DNA of 64,000 nucleotides, taken from positions 62,001 through 126,000 of the forward strand of contig CAJZBQ010000029.1 of NCBI GenBank assembly GCA_914767885.1. The letters run 5' to 3'. This document shows positions 12,001-20,709 of the stretch, one piece after another. Every line of letters begins with the position of its first letter. Within the stretch, counting starts at the first letter, position 1. The notes beneath the pieces were generated by a model. That model was not told where the DNA came from, did not search any database, and worked only from the letters and a program-made list of their open reading frames with translations. The position numbers were made by a program, and so were the translations under genes. This stretch comes from Blepharisma stoltei (Eukaryota > Ciliophora > Heterotrichea > Heterotrichida > Blepharismidae).

Positions 12001-14352
12001 GAGGACGAGGTTGCTCAGATTCAGAAAAAGAGTTTACAATATGAACGACCAACTTGCAGTAATAATGAGGGACATAAATGCAAAAGAATTGCTGCCGTGG
12101 GAAAAGAGGTGCAAAGACACCCTCACACTGCTGAACCTGAAGGAATATCAGGACAATACAAAATTGCAAACAACTGATACAAAAGAATGGCAATCAATTG
12201 TTGCAGTTGCGGCGAGAGAATTGAACTTGGAGGAATCCTTGCATAGATTGAAAAATGAACGGAAAAACTACAAGACTATATTGCCAACTTATGGTCGACG
12301 GAGTTAGGCCCGGTCAAGCCAACATTCATCACGGTCAATCAGAGCAATACATGTGCAATTGGGGCTATACATAGGCTCAGGGCAGGCTTCAACTACTGCA
12401 ATGCTAATGCCAAGTTGCGGCATTTGTCGAATGATGAGGCATGTGAAATATGCAAAATTCCTGAAACAGAAGATCATGTACTGATAGAATGTCCGAGATA
12501 TCACAAGCAGAGAGAAGAATTACAGGAGGTATTGGAAGGCACAGGAGAAGATTGAAACTGCATAGGCATGCTACAGGTGATGCTCTGTGGAGCAAAATAT
12601 GAAGGGAAAGTGACGCAACAAGAATGGATGGAAGGGAAGACATAGTACATTTGGTGGATAATGCGGTGAAGCGATTCCATGTTGAAATACTTAAAGACAG
12701 ATCCTGGAGATACATACAGAAGAGCAAAGAGATGGAGCGGATGCAGGCTAAACAGAAAAAGATCACTGGCTGGCTAATTAAGAGCTCATAAGAGCTTCGA
12801 CATTGCATGCGCAATGTTATAGATAATAGATAGATAGATAAGATCCATTAGCATTTGCTTGCCCCACAAAAACCAAATTATGCCAGGAGCCAACAATCTT
12901 ATCAGAGTTAACTGATGCAGTTGAAGAGTCGTGCATTTTTAATGTCAAAGTCGCGGTTCCATCGGAATTAACTATTATTTTGCCCATGCTATTGCCTTGG
13001 CTCATAAAAGTGCCACTGGCAGTTGCCTTCACCCAAAAATTCATCGTAAAATATGGGCTAATCACTATACCTGCTGTTGTATTTGCTATGGAGTTTGATG
13101 CAAAATAATAACCTCTTTGAAGAGCTGGATATGGATCGTTTGCATCATAATTTGGCATATTATTTGATTGACTTGCTCCATATTTTCAACTGCCTGACTT
13201 TTTGAGCGAAACTGACCCGGAGTTCAAGTCAAGTGAAGTGGCAAGATCACTGTACCAGGCACATGTCCCATCACCATTGTCAAGATATCCAGTAGGGCAA
13301 TAATCAACACATATAATTGGACTCCCAACACTCATATAAAAATTGGTATAATCGCATGCTGTACAATCAGTGTAAAGTCCTGTGCTTGTCGAGCAAAGAC
13401 AGCCATAAAAGCAGTTTGTCAGTGATCTTCCCATATCTGAGGTGGAATTTGCGAGATGCGGCCATGGACTTTTATATTTTTCGCACTTTTTTCCATTCCA
13501 AAAGCTTCCAAAATTGCATTCCAGCCTATTTTCAAACTCTGGAAACTCGATGAATAAGTCGTTTCTAGCCTCAAGTCAATAAATAAACCCTCTGAAAGAG
13601 TTTTCATTTCTTGTTTGCCCAAGTGTTCACAAAGAGTTCTCTCCATCAAATCCTGTCTCATATCCAAAGAACTGATTAGAACTGGTAATTCCATTTATTT
13701 TTGTTGTCATTTCTACAGTTTCACAGTCAATTTGATTGTACTGAACAGTGAGACTATGTCATCCTTTGGGATAGCCTTCAGAAATAAATGCGATTCTTGA
13801 GCTTTCTCCATTTCTATATGAATTTTTGGCTGCTAAAGTAACCCTATACTTTCCATTTACTGACTCGAATTTCAGGTAACGGTCTATATTATCTTCGATA
13901 TTCAAAATTTGTCCATTTTCTTGAGCCCAAATTCAGAGATTTAAGGTAAATTCGACTGATGGTATGTAATGATATTCGCTGGACATTTGTGATTTGGGCA
14001 AGAAATAAAAGCCTCTTTCACTGTATGGCAATGGAGTTCGCCCTAGGGAGTTAGAATAAGGCAAATTCCTAAAGTTTGTGAATCGGCCAATTGAATTGCT
14101 TGTCAAGTTGTAAGTCTTCGAAAAGGCCAAGCTAAAAATTTCACCTGTATGAGGACTGCAGGCCGCTGAAAGACCATCACAGGATGGGATTTCAAATGAG
14201 CTAGAAGGGCAATTGGAGACACAAATTTTATCGTTGAGAAGCTTCTTGGGAGGGAAGCAGCCAAAGCATGAAGATGTGATTAAACCATAATCTAGTGGAC
14301 AAGAGGTAGAAACAACTTTGATGATCAAAAAAAGATTTGCAAGTATGATCAT
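1..14352 (-). CDS. Giant LamG/Cys-rich repeat membrane protein (3' end beyond window)
   Basis: Reading TGA as Trp and removing the insertions listed separately, one frame runs from ATG 14352 off the left edge. It starts with a signal peptide (MIILANLFLIIKVVSTS). About seven modules follow, each a LamG/ConA-like beta sandwich (recurrent WINP, GVIFSKQDSS, GFLWDLKIYN) and a furin-like Cys-rich stretch (CPxxCxxC, CLPNC). Near 760-1060 is a non-Cys domain, then at least four hydrophobic segments (about 720-1). A 15-nt intron lies at 203-217. Near 13440-13690 the correct frame is the Cys-containing one (CNFGSFWNGKKCEK), not the longest ATG ORF. The design suggests a cell-surface adhesion or sensing protein; the role is unknown. 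Modules are similar at DNA level, so array expansion is likely. Interrupted at 3685-4033, 4445-4633 and 7736-12853. Confidence 0.85.
203..217 (-). other. 15-nt intron in the giant repeat protein
   Basis: On the minus strand the 15 bases GTAATTTTTATTTAG interrupt the last visible membrane region. Skipping them avoids an in-frame TAG and the frame stays open to the window edge through another hydrophobic segment. Confidence 0.75.
3685..4033 (-). mobile_element. Family 2 MITE-like IES, exact boundary uncertain
   Basis: The insertion lies between the codons for CAYCPLD and GNCLPNC of a Cys-rich module. The ends are inverted (TAACTCCCTC at left, GAGTTA at right) and carry the family 2 word CTTTAAATTGGAACAAAA. 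The hairpin copy sits at the right end, so orientation is reversed relative to 26407-27190. Removing it at TA would leave the frame shifted by one. Removing 350 bp (3683-4032) would keep the frame. Either excision is not TA-based here, or a base is wrong. Confidence 0.7.
4445..4633. mobile_element. 189-bp IES bounded by TTA
   Basis: TTA occurs at 4442-4444 and 4631-4633. Cutting between them joins GIIFSK to QDSS, the same motif present uninterrupted in paralogous modules (for example at 5700-5740). The right part contains an inverted repeat (ATCCTTGATCTA about 4590 and TAGATCAAGGAT about 4613). It contains no coding sequence. Confidence 0.9.
7754..8737 (+). CDS. LINE ORF1 (nucleic-acid-binding, CCHH zinc knuckle)
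   Basis: Open from ATG 7754 to TAG 8735 when the TGA codons (e.g. 8081, 8641) are read as Trp. The N-terminal half is basic and unrecognised. Near 8446-8490 it has C-x2-C-x4-H-x4-H (CETCKEVGHNIKGH), a variant of the retroviral-type CCHC knuckle. A long Lys/Arg/Glu helix follows. ORF1 proteins of this class coat the element RNA; that role is inferred from position and the knuckle. Confidence 0.7.
8920..12645 (+). pseudogene. LINE ORF2: APE-type endonuclease, reverse transcriptase, zinc-binding domain; frameshifted
   Basis: The N-terminus is a Thr/Ser/Cys/Asn-rich tandem tract (about 9040-9250). The endonuclease-like region follows (SHVNIQGVRNK, ICETH, then MGEFNAHVRG and DSDHLPTTI). A spacer rich in Lys/Arg precedes the reverse transcriptase: DYRPITLLNTIYKVLDKV, FLDICKAFDTV, YADDIVLF at about 11468. 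The C-terminus has CEICKIPETEDHVLIECPRY, the zinc-binding domain typical of LINE ORF2. Breaks: an extra G in a G5 run near 9690, shifts near 10285, 10360, 11100, 11160 and 12265, and a TAG in the spacer near 10393. The order of domains is that of APE-type (I/Jockey/CR1-like) LINEs; the clade is not assignable by eye. Confidence 0.85.
9040..9250 (+). repeat. Degenerate 18-bp tandem repeat inside LINE ORF2
   Basis: Units related to GCACTACATGCAATACAG recur about ten times. In the ORF2 frame they encode Thr-Thr-Cys-Asn/Ser-Thr-Gly-like units. They form a low-complexity N-terminal extension just before the endonuclease. Confidence 0.8.
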
Positions 14353-14695
14353 TTATTATATAAAGAAATTACTGGACAATGTTCATTATTCTAATAGCGA
14401 ATATGCAATAATGAAGTTGCCATGTGGAGAAATTCGTGTGGTTTTTATAGGTATGCATTTACAATAATTTTTTTAAAATCCATCTACAGAGAAAATTTAG
14501 AAATTTTCCTTATAAATATCAAAGCTATTCTTAAGTATATTAGAAAAAAGTAAAATACTAAATTTTAGCTTATCACTTAGCCATAAATATAAAGTAACAT
14601 AATTTCCATATTAGTTTTATTATCTGTCTACACTAGATTTTGAGCTCAATCAATCAAATCTAGGTTTTCTTCGTACTAATTTTTCTTTAAATTTC
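14353..14695. promoter_or_regulatory. 343-bp intergenic space between divergent genes
   Basis: AT-rich, with no ORF or repeat recognised. It separates the start of the giant minus-strand gene from the start of the plus-strand helical-repeat gene, so both promoters must lie here. No specific element was identified. Confidence 0.4.
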
Positions 14696-16371
14696 ATGCA
14701 AAACAATGTAAAAATGATTTATCGGCTATATCCTCTTTTCTCCAGACCTTTTTCCAAATTTGCCCGAATTTCAGAATACAGCCATCTCCCACGAAAAATT
14801 GCATATAACCTGGAAGCTATTTCAAAGCTCGACACATCCAATCCCAAGAATGCTTCCAAACTCCTTAAGCTTCTCCAAGATACAGACCTCAATTTGGCAA
14901 TTATACAAGATATCTCAGATTTGTCTGATTTGTAATCTGGAGCTGACTTTCAAGCTCTAAAATTGAAGCTTTGAGCAATCCATACAGATGCTCAATCTAC
15001 ACAGAGAAAAAAGAAAAAGAAAAGTCTCGCCCTTCCTAAGGTAGATTTTGCCACATTACCTGCAATTAGGCTAGTTTCTTCCAAATTGATCTCAATTATT
15101 GAAAACTACGACTTCAAATCTCTTATAAAAATCATAAGGGAATGCTCCCACTTCAATATCATGAACGAAGAACTATGACAAGCCTTCGAAAAAAGCATTA
15201 TGACTACCCATTACAACTCAATTGACTCTAAAAATATTTATGGCGTCGTCCAAGTCTTTTCAACATCCAGAAAAGGCTCTCCAGAATTTTGGAATAAATT
15301 AGAAGAGATTATTGTTGAAAGAGTATGCCCACTGCACAGCATGAGAGCAAGCACTGTTGCCGTCATCATGTACGCATTTAAAAAGCTCCATAAGCTCAAT
15401 GAAAAGATTTTACTTATTTTAGAGCAGCAAGTATTGAGAACTTCAGATGAATTAGATGGGGTAGATGCAAGCAGGATTTTATATACATTTGCACAGCATA
15501 AACTAGGGAGTGATGATCTTTATAGAGGGTTAATTAAAAGGATTGAAGAAACAACAAAGGGAATGACAGCTTATGATTTCACGATAATTTTGTCGGGGCT
15601 TGTGAAAGCGAATAAAGGAAACCCGAAGATTTATAGTGATATTGAAAATCTGTTGATAACAAAAGGGAAAAAAGATATAACAATTCAAAATGTTTCAGGG
15701 ATTTTAAATGCATATGCGAGGTACATGAGTCCAAAATTGTTAGAGCAAAAGACAGATTTCTTAAACCAGCTGAGAGATGTTTTGGTTCAATTCAAGTCCA
15801 AACTAAAATACGAAGCTGATTTGACTATTTTGCATATTATTTATGGGCTTAATCATCTAAACATAAATGATAACGAAGAGTTATCTAAAATTTTGTTAGA
15901 TATAGTCAAAGAAAGAAATATAAAATCCAAGCCTGAATTCCAAAACTTCCTTAACTCCCCCCCCCCCCCTCCGTGAGCGAACAAAAAAATTTTGTTCGCT
16001 CACGGAGGGGGTTAATTTTGTTTTTTAAAAAAAATTTATATATAAATTTTATAAAAAATATTTTTTTCGAAATTTTAAAAAAATCCCTAATTTGCAAAAA
16101 TTGGGAAGCAAATATTAATTTAAATTTGCAAAATTTATGTTTTTTAAAACGCAATTTGTTTAAAATTAAACAGAATTAGCTCTAGATTTCATTATACTAA
16201 TTATCACTTATATATCCAAATTTTTTTCCATTAAAATTTTTTCTATTAAAAAAATTTTTGTTCACTCACGGAGGGTGGGTTTTTGGTCAAAAAATGGCGA
16301 TTTTTCTAATGGTTTTGTTCGCTCACGGAGGGGGGGGGGGGAGTAAGGACATAAATAAATACTTAAAATAA
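14696..16371 (+). CDS. Helical-repeat protein (FASTK/OPR-like), probably mitochondrial
   Basis: With IES 15955-16346 removed, the frame ends KPEFQNFLKDINKYLK then TAA 16369. The N-terminus (MIYRLYPLFSRPFSKFARIS) is Arg-rich and amphipathic, like a mitochondrial presequence. The body is a run of about 35-residue helical pairs (ILYTFAQHKL, VSGILNAYARY, ILHIIYGLNHL), similar to FAST-kinase and octotricopeptide RNA-binding proteins. No RAP domain was seen. Oddity: an in-frame TAA at 14933-14935, after SDLSDL, with coding-like sequence resuming in the same frame. No 15-nt intron explains it. It may be a sequence error, a nonsense allele, or the real start may lie downstream. Role inferred: organellar RNA metabolism. 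Confidence 0.65.
15955..16346 (+). mobile_element. Family 1 MITE-like IES at the 3' end of a gene
   Basis: Bounded by TAA (15952-15954 and 16344-16346). The left end is a perfect hairpin: CCTCCGTGAGCGAACAAA followed directly by its inverted copy. The middle is AT-rich. The right end carries the same word twice, separated by a 50-bp spacer containing GGTTTTTGGTCAAAAAATGG. Cutting at TAA supplies the natural last codons and stop of the host gene. This is the clearest full-length copy. Confidence 0.93.
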
Positions 16372-16477
16372 TTTATATATATGTAATACAGCCATAGCTG
16401 TTATTTTAATTTTTGCACATGCAAAATAATTTTAACTGAAAATTATAAGAGAGTATTAAGCTAAAAATCTATTTATT

Positions 16478-17143
16478 ATGTATAAAAGAGGAATTGGTCT
16501 TACACAACTTGGCGAACAAATAAAAGGGAAATTTGATCCTATCTCCCGCTGCAATCTTGTGATAGAGCAATACAATGACGCAGTAAACCGTGAAGGCGAG
16601 GTATTTTTAAAAACAGCTCACAATGATTTTCTCTATAAGCTATGGTTTGCATTGGAATCTCGATGTCTATTCTGCATGCTTTTTTTCTATTTTATTCCCT
16701 TTATCAATCTTCTTACCTTCATCGGGAACTGCTTTACACTACTTATCCATGAATTTGCTGTGTGTATCTTAAAATCCAATCAAAAAAGAATCCCAGACCC
16801 TTTCATGTATATGGTCTATTCGCCAATTTTATGTAATCGTGGGTCAACAAGCTATCTCTATTTTGAAATTGCTTCAGAACAGCTGGAGTCTTTTAAGTTT
16901 GACCCTGAAATAATGACCATGCTAAGGGAGAGAAGAAGTTACGACAATAAAATCAGGTTTATGGTATATAATAATGAATTCCTGGCTGGATATCATAATA
17001 TGCTGAAGGCAAGATTTATTCCATTAATACATGTCATTTTGAATGGGATGATTTTTTTTGTGATGCAGTATTTTGTGTATGAGCCTTTCTTGTGTTTAAG
17101 CTTGCTCGCCCCAATTGACTCTTTAACTGAATGTTCATTTTAA
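16478..17143 (+). CDS. Unrecognised membrane protein, 221 aa
   Basis: ATG 16478 to TAA 17143, uninterrupted. The N-terminal about 65 residues are soluble (GIGLTQLGEQIKGKFDP). A long hydrophobic block around residues 67-95 (CLFCMLFFYFIPFINLLTFIGNCF) looks like one or two membrane segments. A second block lies near residues 187-215 (FIPLIHVILNGMIFFVMQYFVY). Between them is a charged region with RERRSYDNK. No family was recognised. It stands between the helical-repeat gene and ETF-QO on the same strand, with normal intergenic spacing, which gives no functional hint. Confidence 0.6.
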   Translation: MYKRGIGLTQLGEQIKGKFDPISRCNLVIEQYNDAVNREGEVFLKTAHNDFLYKLWFALESRCLFCMLFFYFIPFINLLTFIGNCFTLLIHEFAVCILKSNQKRIPDPFMYMVYSPILCNRGSTSYLYFEIASEQLESFKFDPEIMTMLRERRSYDNKIRFMVYNNEFLAGYHNMLKARFIPLIHVILNGMIFFVMQYFVYEPFLCLSLLAPIDSLTECSF

Positions 17144-17518
17144 TTTAAGGATTGAAAATTAACAAAAAGAATAATTTGTTGCTAATTTTGTCTTTTTATT
17201 TATATTTTGTATTGTGCTTAATTTTATTCTTTCATTTTGACTGTTATTTATGGGTTCGTTCCATTTAGAGAGGTTTTATGTTGGATATGGTAAGGGATAA
17301 TTCTACCGCATATCGCCTTCTAACTTTTAAGAGAAATTTATGTATTTAGCTGGAGTATTTAGAGCTTCAATAGATCGAAGGAGATAGCTAAAGTGTATTT
17401 GAGGGCGAAATAAAGTAAATGAGTATTGTAATCTGACTAATATTTCTATTATAATTAAAAAATAGAAATCAACATAAGCTTCAAATTTTAAAAATTTTTA
17501 ATATCTTTGCTTAATAAA
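17144..17518. other. 375-bp intergenic region
   Basis: AT-rich, without ORF or recognisable repeat. It ends in AATAAAATG at the ETF-QO start. A similar AAAATG start context recurs at both mannosidase genes and at the kelch-like gene. Confidence 0.4.
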
Positions 17519-20238
17519 ATGTGGAGGGCAGTTCGCAGATTTGCAAGCCAAACTAGAGAAAGAATCGAATGCGATGCTTTGATTATAGGAGCAGGGCCTG
17601 CTGGACTTAGCGCTGCTATAAAGCTAAAGCAGTTAAATCCAAACTACGAAGTCTGTGTTGTTGAAAAAGCTGCAGAAGTTGGTGCTCATACTGTATCTGG
17701 AAATTGTTTTGAAACCAAAGCTTTAGATGAGCTAATCCCAAATTGGCGTGAATTGGATACCCCAATCAAAACTCCAGTTACTACTAACAAATTTTGTGTC
17801 TTGACCGAAAAGCATTCAATTGATGTTCCACATTTTTTAATCCCTGGATTTTTGCACAACGCTGGAAATTATGTAATTTCCCTAAGCGAGCTAGTCAGAT
17901 GGCTTGGAAAATATGCAGAAGACTTAGGCGTGCAGATTTATCCAGGTTTCCCAGCTAATGAGCTATTGGTTAGTCCAAATGGACACATTGAAGGAATAAT
18001 TACGAGGGATTTTGGCATAGGAAAAGATGGAAAGCCAAGAGAAGACTTCCAACCAGGCGTCGAAATTAAAGCAAAACAAAGTTTATTTGCTGAAGGATGC
18101 AGAGGAAGCCTAAGTGAAGAACTAATCAAAAAATTCGATCTTAGAAATTTCAATGATGGAGAAAGACAAGTGATGAACCAAATTTATGGAATTGGAATCA
18201 AAGAAGTTTGGAAAATTGACCCGTCAAAATCAAAGCCAGGATTTGTGCAGCACACAATAGGATGGCCTACTGATTCTACCACCATTTGTGGTGGCTTTTT
18301 ATATCACCAGCTTCAAGATATCGTTCATGTCGGGCTTGTTTTTGGATTGGATTACAAGAATCCTTATATTTCTCCATTTAAAGAGCTCCAAAGATATAAA
18401 ACTCACCCAGACATCAGAAAACACCTTGAAGGTGGTGAATGTTTATCATATGGTGCGAGAGCCCTGAATGAAGGTGGGTATTACTCTGTGCCAAAACTAA
18501 CATTTCCAGGTGGGATGCTTCTTGGTTGCTCAGCTGGATTCATGAATACAGCAAAAATCAAAGGAACTCATACAGCTATGAAGTCTGGTATTCTAGCAGC
18601 AGAAACAGTTCATGAAGCACTTGACCATGGGGATGCGGAAGGAAAGGAGCTATTCAAATATTATCATAAATATAGGAACTCCTGGCTATGGAAAGAGCTT
18701 TATGATGTGAGAAATGTCAGAGAAGGGTTTTCTCAAAATATTTGGTGGGGATCAGTGCAAGCTTGGCTTAGCAATTCAGTTTTTGGAGGAAATAGAGTCG
18801 CATTAACAGCAAAGAAAAATCCTGAAAATGATTCAGCTGCCACACATTTTGCAAGAGATTTTAAGCCTATAGATTATCCAAAACCTGATGGTAAATTAAC
18901 ATTTGATTTATTAACCCAAGTCTCAAAAACAGGTACCAATCATCATGAAGATCAGCCTTGCCATTTAAAGATTAAGCCAGGTATGGATGGAAAACCAGAT
19001 TTATCACTCAAATATTATGCAGGGATTGAACAAAATTTCTGCCCTGCAGGTGTCTATGAATATATTGGGACGAGTTTTTTCGGAATGCAAAAAGAGTAAA
19101 TACTTGCAAATTAAAAAAATTAAGCATGATATACAAGTTTTTCTTATTTTTGCATTAAATTTAAATCAGATATATTTATTTTATGTCAAAAATAGGATAT
19201 TTAAATGTATAAATCTGCTAGGGCAAATTGATTTAGTGCAATCAATGCTAGATTATGAGTTTATGACTAATAATTATTATTGAAGCAATTTATTTCCGTT
19301 TATGTATTTTATAATCGAATTTATTTTAATTCGTGCTTAAAACGATAAATTAAACCAATTCCATCATATTTATCTATTAACTTCTTGTTTATTATATAAA
19401 TGTTTTACCATATAAATTTCTGTATATATAAGGGATATGGATTTAAAGTATTTTAAAAATATTAAAAAATATGACCAAGTAGCTATAAATCGCGTTATAT
19501 TAGCTCATGAACGATTATAAAACAAAAGCATTATCTTTCTCATTAAAATGATATTAGTAATTTTTAGATAAAAAATTAGGGAGCTGAAAATTTTCCTCAT
19601 TATTTTCACAAAGTTTACTTAAAATGCGAAATATATTTGAAATAGCAAAGAGATTTTATTTTAGTTTTAATGTTTATAAAACTCTTATTAATGCTTCTCT
19701 ATCTTCAATCATTGATTTATACTTTTGGCATGAATTAATCTATAGCAGTACAAGATTATTTAAGAAGCAATATAAATTGCACTAGCTCCCTCCGTGAGCA
19801 AACAAAACCATTTAAAAAATCCCTATTTTTGCCCAAAAAACCACTTCCCGTTAGAGAACAAAAAAGTTTTTCTTTCTTTGCTAATTCGGCTAATTTTCAT
19901 ATATCAGAGACCTGTGTCTCTACTTTATCTGCACAAATTATATGATCATCTTCAATTTTTTCTATTTTATTGTTATTTTTTTTTATTTTTGCTTTTTCAA
20001 AAAAACATTTTGCCATTTTTTTTGCACTTTCGCAAATAGACTTTTTTTAAAAAAAATTACTATTTATTTGCGAATATTTGATCTTTTTTGCAAATTTTCC
20101 TAAAAAAGTATCCAATATATTGATAGCAAACTTCATATAAACTCTCAAAACTGCATTCATTGCAAGACATGTGATATCAAAGCTGTAAGCAATTTCATCA
20201 AATGGACAGTTCCAGAAGGAAATGGAGGACCTTTCTAG
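17519..20238 (+). CDS. ETFDH: Electron transfer flavoprotein-ubiquinone oxidoreductase, split by an IES
   Basis: Inner mitochondrial membrane enzyme passing electrons from ETF (fatty-acid and amino-acid oxidation) to ubiquinone. ATG 17519 was chosen because the upstream TTG is not a normal start. The FAD motif is [18 protein letters not shown] near residue 23. The ubiquinone region and GGxxPxLxFPGG-type core ([20 protein letters not shown]) are present. The first segment ends [10 protein letters not shown]. The 4Fe-4S part lies 1 kb downstream: [11 protein letters not shown] and [11 protein letters not shown] then TAG 20236. Removing 19068-20122 joins them in frame (554 aa). All four cluster cysteines are then present: FCPAG and CIHCKTC. 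It fits the family's usual length once the mitochondrial presequence ([11 protein letters not shown]) is counted. Confidence 0.95.
19068..20122. mobile_element. 1055-bp IES in ETF-QO, with a partial family 1 end inside
   Basis: The direct repeat AATATATTG occurs at 19059-19067 and 20114-20122. Leaving one copy joins GVYEYI to [11 protein letters not shown]. The insert is about 75-80 percent AT with no long ORF. At 19786-19870 it contains a reversed family 1 terminal segment (CTCCCTCCGTGAGCAAAC) without the matching hairpin end, so an older nested or truncated element is likely. Confidence 0.95.
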
Positions 20239-20709
20239 TAATTTCTATTTAGCACCAATATGTAATCAAGAGCCAAGTTTTAAATAAATTTACTTTCTCC
20301 TCTATTCTTCAATTTAATATGGGTTTGGATATAAATCTTTAGATATCATCTAAAAGGGCATACTTTTACGAAAAATCTCTATCTTTTTATAGTAAGCAAG
20401 TCGCTAACTTTTTACCTTTTAGACGGGAAAAGAAATTAAACCTTATCGTGGTCGAATAAACTTATTGTCTATTTTGATTAATTCTGCAACGCTTACAAAC
20501 TGATTACTACATTATACGCAATTAATTATAATAGAATAAGGATAACGCTTCCAGTAATATTTGATGACAGTTGAAACGCTTATTATTAAGACTTTAACGC
20601 TCATCAATTATCAAATTTGCGAATTCATTAAAACAGTGAGCTAAAATGAATATAAATGGAAGCATTTCATAGCAAAAATCCTTATTATAAATTATGAATA
20701 ATACAAGGC
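20239..20709. other. 471-bp region between convergent genes
   Basis: AT-rich 3' flanks of ETF-QO (+) and the histidine kinase (-). No gene or repeat was recognised. Confidence 0.4.

Larger units (their letters stand above)
7736..12853 (+). mobile_element. LINE (non-LTR retrotransposon) with 13-17 bp target duplication
   Basis: The plus-strand element is inserted antisense in a LamG module. The target duplication AGATCCATTAGCA occurs at 7723-7735 and 12841-12853; the preceding GATA is shared with the tail. The 3' end is a (GATA)n tail, the signature of target-primed reverse transcription. Removal restores the host peptide VGQANANGSYQLLSYVDG. The element carries ORF1 with a zinc knuckle, then endonuclease, reverse transcriptase and a C-terminal zinc-binding domain. 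Several 1-nt frameshifts and at least one TAG make this copy probably inactive, unless they are assembly errors. In-frame TGA codons fall at Trp-like positions, so it uses the host code. Confidence 0.93.

Noticed and set aside
13419-13694. A 91-codon ATG ORF on the minus strand in the giant gene
   Set aside because: The other frame reads LamG and Cys-rich sequence continuous with both sides (through TGA as Trp), so this ORF is a shadow.
15956-15972. Poly-C tracts as telomeric repeats
   Set aside because: They are homopolymer ends of MITEs inside a gene, not repeated CCCTAA-type units, and sequence continues on both sides.
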